This document shows, piece after piece, positions 1 through 10,333 of a DNA stretch of 64,000 bases. The position numbers and the translations under genes are program-made. Source of the stretch: Bactericera cockerelli (lineage: Eukaryota > Arthropoda > Insecta > Hemiptera > Triozidae); NCBI GenBank assembly GCA_024516035.1, contig CM044955.1, positions 41,078,556 through 41,142,555 of the forward strand, in the 5' to 3' direction. Numbering within the stretch: the first letter of the stretch is position 1; the number at the start of each line of letters is the position of its first letter. The notes beneath the pieces were generated by a model. The model was not told where the DNA came from, did no database searches, and worked only from the letters and a program-made list of their open reading frames with translations.

Positions 1-235
1 GGAAAATATGCTTGACTATCCTTTCACGGAGTCAAAATTTACTACTGGCTATCGTTTTTTTAAAAACGTGCATCGAATCAAGTGACCTCTAGACCTGTGA
101 AGAACAGGGATTTGGCCATACCTATTTAACGAAGCAAAATGCCTCACTGCAACTACCAACTGCCTATCATTTCTTTAAAAACGTGCATAGATCCAAGTGG
201 TCTATAGACTTGTGTGAAAAACAGGGATTTGAACT
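1..235. repeat. Fragment of the 54.3-56.1 kb foldback family
   Basis: The first 235 bases match the terminal arms of the foldback element at 54304-56125, including the stretch reading GCATGACTATCC and the stretch around AACGTGCATCGAT. A second, slightly diverged copy of part of it follows at about 150-235. It is truncated by the window edge on the left and by LINE sequence on the right. Confidence 0.7.
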
Positions 236-243
236 TATTATAG

Positions 244-700
244 AACTACAGTTCTATAGTAAGAAGTAAACTGGAATACGCCTCAGCTATCTGGAATCCC
301 CAAAATATTAAAAACATAAAACTAATAGAAAACGTACAATCCAAATTTGTTAGGTACCTATTTAGAAAATTTCATGGGTTCTACCCAACCTTCCCTAACA
401 ATATCTCTGCTTCACTCATTTGCGAGCAGCTCCAACTTCATTTCCTAAAAAACCGACGAGATATAAATGCCCTTGTATACGACCTGTGTAATGGGTTAGT
501 GCACTGTCCAAAAGCTAGAGAAGGCATAGCCTATAATGTCCCACAAATACATCTAAGATCAACAAGCAGAGAAAAAATCTTTTCCACCTAAATCCTTCAG
601 ATAAAACTGTTTACTCTCACTCAACGGTCCCACGCATTCTTAGCCTATACAACACATTTGCACAAGAACTAGATATAGGGATAAATAGACTGGCATATAT
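244..700 (+). pseudogene. 3' fragment of a non-LTR retrotransposon reverse transcriptase
   Basis: Reading from 244 the frame is open to a stop at 589-591. It encodes the C-terminal region typical of Jockey/CR1-type ORF2 proteins: RSKLEYASAIWNP, then a helix of the VQSKFVRYLF type, then an RRDINALVYDLCNGL-like segment. A shifted frame continues to about 700 with PRILSLYN-like residues. The catalytic reverse transcriptase core and the endonuclease are absent, so this is a 5'-truncated, decayed copy. The clade is inferred from these tail motifs only. Confidence 0.75.
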
Positions 701-767
701 TAATTAATTGATCATTAATGTTATTGATTTTTATAATTTTTATATTATTTTTTTAAACATAGATATA

Positions 768-2062
768 CTACATGGGTCATTAAGTTGTCGAACTAGGTAA
801 TAGAGCTAGACACTAGCGCGCTGTTTGTTTTGAAAACTTTTAGTACTAACGGTCATCAGTCATGTGTTGTGATTTTGTGCCCTGAAAATTATTTTTCTCT
901 AAGCTATTACAAATTTAGTGAAGTTTCTATTGTTTACTTTTAAAATATGGATAAAAACGAGTTTCGCGTCTTTATCAAACACTGTTTTTTGATGGGCAAA
1001 AATACTGTGGAAGCTCAAAAATGGTTAATAAAGTGTTATCCAAATGATTGTCCATCAAAAGGGACGATTTGTTGGTGGTATAGAGAATTTAAAAGTGGTA
1101 GATTATCCACCGAAGACAAAGACCGCTCAGGACGTCCTATTGAGGTCGCTCCACCAGAAAACACTCAAAAAATGCTGAAAATCGTGAGAGCTGATCGCAA
1201 AGTTAAGTTACAAGAGATAGCTGACACTCTACAGATTTCAAAAGGTACTGTATTTAAAATTTTACATGAAGAATTGGGTATGCAGAAGCTTTTGTCCAAG
1301 TGAGTGCCGCGTTTACTGACAGTTGACCAAAAACAACAACGTATTGATGATTCTGAGCATTGTTTGGAGCTGTTTAACAGAGACAGAAAGGATTTTTTCC
1401 GCCGATATATAACGATGGATGAGACGTGGATACACCACTGTACTCCGGAATCGAAAAGAGCGTCAGCCGAATGGACAGGAGAGGGCGATATCCGACCAAA
1501 GCTTCCAAAGACACAAGAATCAGCTGGGAAGGTTATGGCTTCTATATTTTGGGACACAAATGGACTTTTGCTGATTGACTTTCTCCCAAAAGGTCAGAAG
1601 ATAAACAGTGACTATTACATTGCCTTATTGGATCGGTTGAATGACGCTATCAAACAGAAAAGGCACCACATGGCAAGGAAAAAACCACTTTTTCACCAAG
1701 ACAACGCTCCAATGCACAAGTCAATGAAAACGATGGCAAAATATTGAAGGATTTGCGATTTGAATTGCTCCCACATCCCCCTTATTCACCAGACCTGGCT
1801 CCATCTGACTACCACCTGTTCTCAGACCTGAAAAAAGAGCTCCAGGGAAAAAAAATTCGATCCGATGATGAGGTCATAGTCGCCACTGAAGCCTATTTTG
1901 AGGCAAAAGACAAAAACTTCTACAAAATATAAATCGAAAAATTGGAAAAGCGCTGGAATAATTGTATTGCCCTAAATGGAGACTATGTTGATGACTAAGG
2001 TAAAAATTTGCCAAAAAAACCTTCCTTTCACATTTAGTTCGACGACTTATTGACCCATGTGT
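768..2062 (+). mobile_element. Mariner (Tc1/mariner, DD34D) element, inactive
   Basis: A 1295-bp element is bounded by inverted repeats of about 27 bp. Both ends contain ACATGGGTCA followed by a TAAGTYGTCGAACTA-like stretch, and TA dinucleotides at 766-767 and 2063-2064 fit the mariner target duplication. Length, repeats and the transposase gene inside agree with a full-length mariner. The transposase is disabled, so the copy is non-autonomous. It lies between a LINE fragment and a piece of the foldback family (2150-2270), which suggests successive insertions. Confidence 0.95.
947..1998 (+). pseudogene. Mariner transposase, broken by two stops and a frameshift
   Basis: The reading frame starts at ATG 947 with MDKNEFRVFIKHCFLMGK, the N-terminal helix-turn-helix region (residues about 1-118) that binds the inverted repeats. 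A TGA at 1301-1303 stands where mariners usually have Trp. The frame then continues to 1747 with the first catalytic Asp in MDETWIHH and the second in FHQDNAP. A frameshift near 1740-1747 moves the rest into another frame, where YSPDLAPSDYHLF carries the third Asp. A TAA at 1930-1932 interrupts it again, before IEKLEKRWNNCIALNGDYVDD and the terminal TAA at 1996-1998. The DDD triad is recognisable, but no intact product can be made. Total length matches the usual mariner transposase of about 345 residues. Confidence 0.95.
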
Positions 2063-2144
2063 TATATTTATATTTTTCCCCCTTTGAAAATTTTCTTGTA
2101 ATTGCATCATAAATGATGCGTTTGAAAATATTTAAGAAGAAAAA

Positions 2145-2270
2145 AAATAATCTTTAACGAAGCCAAATTCCCCACTGTCACTTTATTTTATATGATGGTC
2201 CACGTTTAAGGGAATTTACCATCATATAAAATTTTATATGATGGTCCACGTTTAAGGGAATTTACCAAAT
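2145..2270. repeat. Second fragment of the foldback family, internally duplicated
   Basis: The motif TTTAACGAAGC followed by ATGATGGTCCACG matches the arms of the 54304-56125 element. A unit of about 32 bp occurs twice, near 2189-2220 and 2235-2266. It probably continues the copy that starts at base 1 and is interrupted by the LINE fragment and mariner. Confidence 0.55.
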
Positions 2271-2443
2271 TTCAAGTATCTCGCTCTTACCGTTTGATTG
2301 ATGCATAGTTTTTTATTACATGAACTATTCTTACCCAGATCTACAGTGCTTAACATTACTAGTTGCATTTGACCAGAACCATAACCATCATGAATATCAA
2401 GTAACTAAGATGTGTGCATGAGACTAGCATAAGAATATCTTAA

Positions 2444-2672
2444 TATATAAATGTCAAAGTCACTGACTGACCACTGACTGATCATCGCTCTACAGCCCAA
2501 ACCGTAATACCTAGGAAGCTGAAATTTGGTAGGTAGCTTGGTCTTATAGTCTAGATGTGCAATAAGACGGGATTTTTCGAAATTCCCACTACAACACCTG
2601 CCACTGGCGAAAAAGGATTTTTTGCTTTCACGGCCATGCCTCGGCCCGCAAAGCGGGCGACAGCCCGCTTGT
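2444..2672 (+). mobile_element. Helitron-like module, left copy
   Basis: About 230 bp, nearly identical to the solo copy at 39088-39327 and to the inverted copy at 6384-6632. It starts with TAATATATAAATGTCAAAG and has GACTGA microrepeats. It ends in two GC-rich hairpins (GCCCGC-AAA-GCGGGC and GCGGGC-GACA-GCCCGC). Here the terminal CTAGT of the solo copy reads CTTGT, and satellite sequence begins directly after it. Confidence 0.75.
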
Positions 2673-5600
2673 ATGGTATAATTTAGGCCGAAAAATTGCC
2701 CTGGAGACCGCTGCCGACCAAGTTATTTCTTCGAATTTTAGGTTTTCTTGTCTCAAAGACCATGCGACATCATAATGTCGTTTTCTTGTCCCTAAGACCA
2801 TGTGACATCATAATCAGAAATAAAAATATAGCATCGAGGCTCTCGAAAAATTGGAAAAATATATAACTACGAGCTGGACATGAGGCTAGTATAGGAATAT
2901 ATGGTATACTTTAGGCCGAAAAATTGCCCCGATGACCACCGGCCGACCAAGTTATATCTATCAATTTTACGTTTTCTTGTCCCTAAGACCATGTGACATC
3001 ATAATCAGAAATAAAAATATAGCATCGAGGCTCTCGAAAAATTGGAAAAATATATAACTACGAGGTGGACATGAGGCTAGTATAGGAATATATGGTATAC
3101 CTTGGGTCGAAAAATTACCCCGATGACCACCGGCCGACCAAGTTATATCTATGAATTTTACGTTTTCATGTCTCAAAGACCATGTGACATTATAATCTGA
3201 AATAAAAATATAGCATCGAGGCTCTCGAAAAATTGGAAAAATATATAACTTCGAGCTGGACATGAGGCTATTATAGGAATATATGGTATACTTTAGGCCG
3301 AAAAATTGCCCCGATGACCACCGGCCGACCAAGTTATATCTATCAATTTTACGTTTTCTTGTCCCGTAGACCATGTGACATCATAATCAGAAATAAAAAT
3401 ATAGCATTGAGGCTCTCGAAAAATTTAGAAAAATATATAACTACGAGCTGGACATGAGGCTAGTATAGGAATATATGGTATACCTTGGGTCGAAAAATTA
3501 CCCCGATAACCACCGGCCGACCAAGTTATATCTATGAATTTTACGTTTTCATGTTTCAAAGACCATGTGACATTATGATCTGAAATAAAAATGTAGCATC
3601 GAGGCTCTCGAAAAATTGGAAAAATATATAACTATGAGTGGACATGAGGCTAGTATAGGAATATATGGTATACCTTGGGTCGAAAAATTACCCCGATGAC
3701 CACCGGCCGACCAAGTTATATCTATGAATTTTACGTTTTTATGTCTCAAAGACCATGTGACATTATAATCAGAAATAAAAATATAGCATCGACGCTCTCG
3801 AAAAATTGGAAAAATATATAACTTCGAGCTGGACATGAGGCTATTATAGGAATATATGGTATACCTTAGGCCGAAAAATTGCCTAGATGACCACCGGCCG
3901 ACCAAGTTATATCTATGAATTTTACGTTTTCGTGTCTCTAAGACCATGTGACATTATAATCAGAAATAAAAATATAGCATCGAGGCTCTCGAAAAATTGG
4001 AAAAATATATAACTACGAGCTGGACATGAGGCTAGCATAGGAATATATGGTATACCTTAGGCCGAAAAATTGCCCGATGACCACCGGCCGACCAAGTTAT
4101 ATCTATGAATTTTACGTTTTCATGTCTCAAAGACCATGTGACATTATAATCTGAAATAAAAATATAGCATCGAGGCTCTCGAAAAATTGGAAAAATATAT
4201 AACTACGAGCTGGACATGAGGCTAGCATAGGAATATATGGTATACCTTAGGCCGAAAAATTGCCCCGATGACCACCGGCCGACCAAGTTATATCTATGAA
4301 TTTTACGTTTTCATGTCTCAAAGACCATGTGACATTATAATCAGAAATAAAAATATAGCATCGAGGCTCTCGAAAAATTGGAAAAATATATAACTTCGAG
4401 CTGGACATGAGGCTATTATAGGAATATATGGTATACCTTAGGCCGAAAAATTGCCTAGATGACCACCGGCCGACCAAGTTATATCTATGAATTTTAAGTT
4501 TTCGTGTCTCTAAGACCATGTGACATTATAATCAGAAATAAAAATATAGCATCGAGGCTCTCGAAAATTGGAAAAATATATAACTACGAGCTGGACATGA
4601 GGCTAGCATAGGAATATATGGTATACCTTAGGCCGAAAAATTGCCTAGATGACCACCGGCCGACCAAGTTATATCTATGAATTTTAGATTTTCTTGTCTC
4701 TTAGACTATTCGACATCATAATCAGAAATAAGAATGTAGCGTCAAGGCTCTCAAAAAATTGGAAAAATATATAACTACGAGCTGGACATGAGGAATATAT
4801 GGTATACCTTAGGCCGAAAAATTGCCTAGATGACCACCGGCCGACCAAGTTATATCTATGAATTTTAGGTTTTCTTGTCTCTTAGACTATGCGACATCAT
4901 AATCAGAAATAAAAATATAGCATCGAGGCTCTCGAAAAAATTGGAAAAATATATAACTACGAGCTGGACATGATGCTAGTATAGGAATATATGGTATACT
5001 TTAGGCCGAAAAATTGCCCGATGACCACCGGCCGACCAAGTTATATCTATGAATTTTACTTTTCGTTGTCTCTTAGACATGTGACATATAATCAGAAATA
5101 AAAATATAGCATCGAGGCTCTCGAAAAATTGGAAAAATATATAACTACGAGCTGGACATGAGGCTAGCATAGGAATATATGGTATACCTTTAGGCCGAAA
5201 AATTCCTAGATGACCACCGGCCGACCAAGTTATATCTATGAATTTTAAGTTTTCTTGTCTCTTAGACTATTGGACATCATAATCAGAATAAAAAATAGCA
5301 TCAGGCTCTCAAAAATTGGAAAAATATATAACTACGAGCTGGACATGAGGCTAGCATAGGAATATATGGTATACCTTAGGCCGAAAAATTGCCTAGATGA
5401 CCACCGGCCGACCAAGTTATATCTATGAATTTTACTTTTTCGTGTCTCTTAGACCATGTGACATATACAATCAGAAATAAAAATATAGCATCGAGGCTCT
5501 CGAAAAATTGGAAAAATATATAACTACGAGCTGGACATGAGGCTAGCATAGGAATATATGGTATACCTTAGGCCGAAAAATTACCTAGATGACCACCGGC

Positions 5601-6383
5601 CGACCAAGTTATATCTATGAATTTTAAGTTTTCTTGTCTCTTAGACTATTCGACATCTATAATCAGAATAAAAATGTAGCATCAGGCTCTCAAAAAATTG
5701 GAAAAATATATAACTACGAGCTGGACATGAGGCTAGCATAGGAATATATGGTATACCTTAGGCCGAAAAATTGCCTAGATGACCACCGGCCGACCAAGTT
5801 ATATCTATGAATTTTAGGTTTTCTTGTCTCTTAGACTATGCGACATCATAATCAGAAATAAAAATATACCATCGAGGCTCTCGAAAAATTGGAAAAATAT
5901 ATAACTACGAGCTGGACATGATGCTAGTATAGGAATATATGGTATACTTTAGGCCGAAAAATTGCCCCGTTGACCACCGGCCGACCAAGTTATATCTATC
6001 AATTTTACGTTTTCTTGTCCCTAAGACCATGTGACATCATAATCAGAAATAAAAATATAGCATCGAGGCTCTCGAAAAATTGGAAAAATATATAACTACG
6101 AGCTGGACATGAGGCTAGTATAGGAATATATGGTATACTTTAGGCCGAAAAGTTGCCCCGATGACCACCGGCCGACCAAGTTATATCTATCAATTTTACG
6201 TTTTCTTCTCTCTAAGACCATGTGACATCATAATCAGAAATAAAAATATAGCATCGAGGCTCTCGAAAAATTGGAAAAATATATAACTACGAGGTGGACA
6301 TGAGGCTAGTATAGGAATATATGGTATACTTTAGGCCGAAAAATTGCCCCGATGACCACCGGCCGATCAAGTTATATCTATCA
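2673..6383. repeat. Satellite array, about 190-bp unit, roughly 19 copies
   Basis: Head-to-tail units recur every 189-193 bp. The anchor GGCCGACCAAGTTATATCTA occurs near 2941, 3132, 3323, 3515, 3705, 3895, 4085, 4276, 4469, 4659, 4839, 5030 and onward to 6360. Other shared words are GCATCGAGGCTCTCGAAAAA and GAGCTGGACATGAGG. Units differ by point changes and small indels, with higher-order similarity between alternate units around 3.5-4.7 kb. Open frames seen on the minus strand repeat with the same period and are not genes. Confidence 0.95.
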
Positions 6384-6632
6384 CAAGCGGGCTGTCGCCC
6401 GCTTTGCGGGCCGAGGCATGGCCGTGAAAGCAAAAAATCCTTTTTCGCCAATGGCAGGTGTTGTAGTGGGAGTTTCGAAAAATCCCGTCTTATTGCACAT
6501 CTAGACTATAAGACAAAGCTACCTACCAAATTTCAGCTTCCTAGGACTTACGGTTTGGGCTGTAGAGCGATGATCAGTCAGTGGTCAGTGGTCAGTGGTC
6601 AGTGGTCAGTGAGTGTCTTTGACATTTATATC
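6384..6632 (-). mobile_element. Helitron-like module, right copy, inverted
   Basis: Reverse complement of the 2444-2672 module: the GC hairpins come first (about 6386-6412) and the TGACATTTATAT end last. Four 7-bp GTCAGTG-type microrepeats lie near 6575-6611. With the left copy it frames the satellite array as inverted ends. Confidence 0.75.
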
Positions 6633-7112
6633 TATCATTTTTACGTTTTCTTGTCCCTAAGACCATGCGACATCATAATCAGAAATAAAAATATAGCAAA
6701 GCCAGCGTCGATGGCATGTTGAATACACCGGTTCCCTTCAGAACACCGAAGTTAAGCGACATCCAGCGAGGTTAAGACTTGGATGGGTGACCATTCAAAT
6801 TCTAATTCTCGTGACGCTGGCTTTTCCCGGCCCCACTCAGGCTGGGTGAGGTCAATGTGAGTAGCAGGTTTGTGAGTTTCCTGCGAATGGAGGGTAAAAC
6901 CCCCGTCGTGATATGACCATGGCAGTTAAAAGCGACGTTAAACCCCACTTAAAAAAAAAAAAAATATAGCATCGAGGCTCTCGAAAAATTGGAAAAATAT
7001 ATAACTACGAGCTGGACATATGAGGCTAGTATAGGAATTTATATTATGGTATAGTTTAGGCCAAAAAATTGCCTAGATGACCACCGGCCGACCAAGTTAT
7101 TTCTACGACATT
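6633..7112. repeat. Trailing satellite sequence, split by a SINE
   Basis: Partial satellite units lie at 6633-6698 and 6960-7112. The words ACGTTTTCTTGTC and ATAGCATCGAGGCTCTCG match the main array. A 5S-headed SINE is inserted between the two parts. Confidence 0.85.
6699..6959 (+). mobile_element. 5S rRNA-headed SINE (family D), complete copy
   Basis: Bases 6701-6822 resemble insect 5S rRNA: CATGTTGAATACACCGGTTC, GAAGTTAAGC (internal box A) and CTTGGATGGGTGACC (box C). The 3' part of the 5S gene is replaced by unrelated sequence ending GACGCTGGCTTTT. A second module follows (CCCAGGCTGGGTGAGG-like; AATGGAGGGTAAAACCC; GCGACGTTAAACC), then poly-A. The 12-bp word ending ATATAGCA flanks both sides (6687-6698 and about 6960-6971), a target-site duplication within the satellite. 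It is nearly identical to the copy at 32724-32995, so the family moved recently. Confidence 0.9.
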
Positions 7113-8202
7113 TACTTAAAATAGTTTAATGGCGATATGATTTTAATAAAAAATAAATAAAAAAATCGAATACCAAAAACAAAACTTTGTATCATCAGGA
7201 TCAATTGCAGTAGATAATAAAATACTAAGCACCTAATGCGTTAGCGTCTAGGTCAAGAGCACGATATAAATGACGGGCGAAATAAGAAATATTTAAAAGG
7301 AAGAAAAAATGGCAGTAAATAGTTCATGGGATGGGAAAAAGGGATTTTTTAATGAGTATTAAAAATAAAATAATCGTGGGATTTTTTCCTAACGAATGTT
7401 TATGGTCTTTTGTTGAATCCTGTTGAAAATTCAAATTCGTTGCTACAAATCGTTGTTTATTTCTATAGAGTATATTCTATTGATAGGTATCTAAATGACA
7501 AAAATTAAAATTCATTTCTACAAAACGTAAACAAAGCAATCCTGGTATGTGTGCTGCGCTCTAGCGTAATCTTATATGTAAACTTTTGATAAGAATGATC
7601 CTATCTCACTCAGGGCGGCTTGTGTTATTTTTAACCTGTGAGAAATAATGTGGCGGTTGAAATTTTTTAACTTGTAGTTTTTTTAACCTTTAATTTTATT
7701 AATAAAATTTATAATGATCTTCTCACTGTACCTGCATATAAAAATTGTAAATAAAGTTTGATCAAAATTGTTGAATAATACTCCACTCGATAGGTATTGA
7801 TTAAAAATTCAACCGGCCCTATTTTTTGGCCCTTTTTCGATTTTTCTTTTAACACAGTGCGGTCCTCTACTTGAACTTTACTTTTTTTTTGCAAAATTAT
7901 AAAATTAGTGTTTCATGGTTTACATGAAACACTATTGAATGTATTTAAGTGTTTTATACGATATAACTCCATTTATATTAGTTATAAATAAAGCCAGGTA
8001 GGCTCTCCCTAATCAAGTAAACCATGATTAGGTTCTCCCTATGGAAGTATTGAATACTTAATGAATAGAGGTATGGTTATCTGGTCATTATCTTAGTAGA
8101 GGTCTTCCCTGACCTCGTCCACAGTAGTAGGGTTTTTAAAGCTATAAACTTTCGGGAGTGTGAAACAAAATTCACGATAATTTAATTACAATAGGACATT
8201 CA
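7113..8202. other. AT-rich intergenic stretch, nothing recognised
   Basis: No credible coding region, splice-bounded exon, RNA gene or clear transposon end is visible. The short open frame at 7709-7894 (minus) has no recognisable motifs and is probably chance. Confidence 0.5.
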
Positions 8203-8347
8203 TTTCTGCTACCCACATCAGTAGCTCGACAAGGCGGCTTACTCGTAACCAGAGGTCGGTGGTTCGAGTCCCAAGTTCAGCAAAGCGAGTAATTGTGATA
8301 TTATGTATGACATCGTGATTAACTCAAATTAATATGATAACTTAGAG
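8203..8347 (+). mobile_element. tRNA-headed SINE (family A)
   Basis: A tRNA-like head includes the B-box-like GGTCGGTGGTTCGAGTCCC. It is followed by a family tail containing AAAGCGAGTAATTGTGATAT and ATTAACTCAAATTAATATGA. The direct repeat AGGACATTCA at 8193-8202 and 8348-8357 is a 10-bp target duplication, so this copy has intact boundaries. The head lacks proper acceptor-stem pairing and is not a functional tRNA. Confidence 0.85.
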
Positions 8348-8359
8348 AGGACATTCAGA

Positions 8360-9105
8360 TATGCTGAGATTTTTACTACCCTATAGTGAGAGATACCCAC
8401 GTGTTTCGATCATTTCAACATTAAGAAAGCATTTAATACGTCATTAGCTTTGGGAGTTCTTTGCATCAAATTCTGTGTGGTCAATGTTTAGTTTTAGAGA
8501 ACTGACCTCAAGCAGGTACTTATTGACTAGACTCTAGGAGTGTAGGTAGTCTAAGGTAGGGTACCCATTTAGAAATTAGAATAAGAGTCAGAACAATTCG
8601 TATGTTAAAATTAATAATGGTTGGTGTCCAATACTGTACGATGGAGCATAATTTTTGTTATGGAGATGCACCCGATTTGTTTCGAAGGTTGAATGAAATT
8701 TAATTTATCTATGCATGACATGCATCAGTCCTGTAGTTGCACTATCTACAGAGTAATACAGAGTCATGAACACTTAATAGAAATAATATTAAAAAATAAA
8801 ATAATTTATTTATGATTCACTCATGCTAACAAGTTAGGATATAATACCTAACATTAATTTGTTTTTTCCTATGATAATGAATGGCCGGGTATATCTGGAG
8901 TATACTTACCTAATATTTCGAGTACCTTTTAGTAACATACGTACAGTGCTTTTAATTACCTATCTGTTAATCATAAGATGTAAAACTAGGTAGGTACTCA
9001 GACCTATCTTACAAACTTACTAAAATTTGCCATGCTTGGGACTTGGCACCGTTTGACTCAACACACAATTATATCTATTCCTTAGACCCACAGGTTTTCC
9101 CATAC
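8360..9105. other. Intergenic stretch, nothing recognised
   Basis: AT-rich sequence with no supported gene or complete repeat. Confidence 0.5.
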
Positions 9106-9108
9106 ATA

Positions 9109-9320
9109 ATATGTACTGGTAGTCAAGTGGTTAATGCGCTAGTAATCCAGGTAGCGTAGGGATCCGTTGGTTCGAATCCCACCCAGTGCACGAATTTTTC
9201 CTCTTTAATTTTAGTTTGTGACCACAGAGTAATAAGACACTGAGGGTTAGGTAGTAGAAAATGCTTTAGCATTACCCTCACCTGGTGGTTATCTTCCACC
9301 AAAGAGTGTTATTATTATTT
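9109..9320 (+). mobile_element. tRNA-headed SINE (family B)
   Basis: The tRNA-like head carries TAATCCAGGTAGCGTAGGG and GGTTCGAATCCCACCCAGTG. A long body follows (TTTGTGACCACA; CTGAGGGTTAGG; CACCTGGTGGTTATCTTCCA) and the copy ends in a TTATTATTATTTT tail. Other copies lie at 47282-47515, 51801-51865 and 58985-59225. Confidence 0.85.
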
Positions 9321-9324
9321 TATG

Positions 9325-9727
9325 TATAGGTGAACCATGACATAATATTCCAAAAAACATTTCTAGTCTTTTCGATACAACATATATTTCTGCTTGTTCA
9401 AAAAGGTACATTAACAGCTTTCTGATCATATTAAAGTTATGTAACCTTAAAAATTCACCCCAGGAAACCTAAAAGTCAATGAAATTTGATCAACTACCAA
9501 TTAATTCGTACCATGCAATGAATTGGAAATAGAATCGTTTCCTACATAATGTACGATTCTGACCTATAGGAATTAACAAGAAATTTCGAATTAGCAGAGG
9601 AAGAAATATTGGTAGCACGTATCAGTTTGTAATAAATTATGATTATTAAGATAGGTAATAGGAATACTTGTTCTTCATGATTGTGTATGAATAGTAGCAA
9701 TACTTTGTAACCGATACCCTACAGTCT
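9325..9727. other. Intergenic stretch, nothing recognised
   Basis: No gene or repeat could be supported between the family B SINE and the piggyBac element. Confidence 0.5.
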
Positions 9728-9782
9728 CTACCCTCTTCGCGCCGAAGCTGTTTTCAGCATTTGTAGTCATATGTGCCGGGAT

Positions 9783-9876
9783 GTCCTCGCTCGAGGACAA
9801 ACGCTCGGTAATACTATGTGCCTTCAGTGAATTTTGGTTTTGTAGTAGTATGTGCCGGAAGTCCTCGCGCGAGGAC
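9783..9876. promoter_or_regulatory. Left subterminal palindromes of the piggyBac element
   Basis: Two 16-bp palindromes, GTCCTCGCTCGAGGAC at 9783-9798 and GTCCTCGCGCGAGGAC at 9861-9876, lie 51 and 129 bp inside the left end. A third, imperfect one is at 10211-10226. Mirror copies lie at 13010-13025, 13179-13194 and 13258-13273. Symmetric sites near both ends of a transposon are commonly transposase-binding sites; that role is inferred. Confidence 0.75.
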
Positions 9877-10062
9877 AAACAAAAATATTCTCTTTGCTTT
9901 GAAATATTTGAATTCTGGCGCGTATTTCGTAACCAAACTTTTTTTGTTTCCCACCAGAGGACTCTTTTGCTACTGTTTACATTTTTTCAGCGCTTTATTT
10001 TAAAAAATTTCACTCTCATTTTCGATTTTGAAGTTGAGAAGTCTGGATTGTTATCAAACCAG

Positions 10063-10329
10063 GTAAGTCTATCATTAATATTTTTAATATTTCTGCATTA
10101 AAATTCAAACGGTGTTAATATTTTTGTTCATGAAGGGTATACCAATCATTACAGAGTGTTTCTGTCCAAAAACTTCTTTTCCAACTAAATAAATTTTATG
10201 TATAAATTTTGTCCTCGCCCAAGGACTTTCGGCACCAATGATGTGAAAATTGACAACTGATTAGAGTTTTTTTTATATAGCATTTCACTCTTTTCGGTAG
10301 TTTAATCTGTTCTTGTGTACTTGTTTCAG
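10063..10329 (+). other. Intron in the 5' UTR of the piggyBac transposase gene
   Basis: The donor CAG/GTAAGT at 10063 and an acceptor preceded by TTGTTTCAG ending at 10329 bracket 267 bp. The acceptor lies 4 bases before the transposase ATG at 10334. A spliced leader from about 9850-10062 would join directly ahead of the start codon. Confidence 0.65.
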
Positions 10330-10333
10330 AAGT

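Noticed and set aside
2967..5170. Several 64-135 residue open frames on the minus strand with similar peptides
   Set aside because: They recur with the 190-bp satellite period and have no independent coding signal.
6701..6822. Possible 5S rRNA gene
   Set aside because: The 3' part of 5S is replaced, the copy ends in poly-A and has target duplications; it is a SINE head. The same holds for 32724-32850.
9116..9190. Possible tRNA genes at the heads of SINE families A, B and C
   Set aside because: Acceptor and anticodon stems do not pair fully, and each head is joined to a family-specific body and tail. Only 41983-42055 keeps a full cloverleaf.
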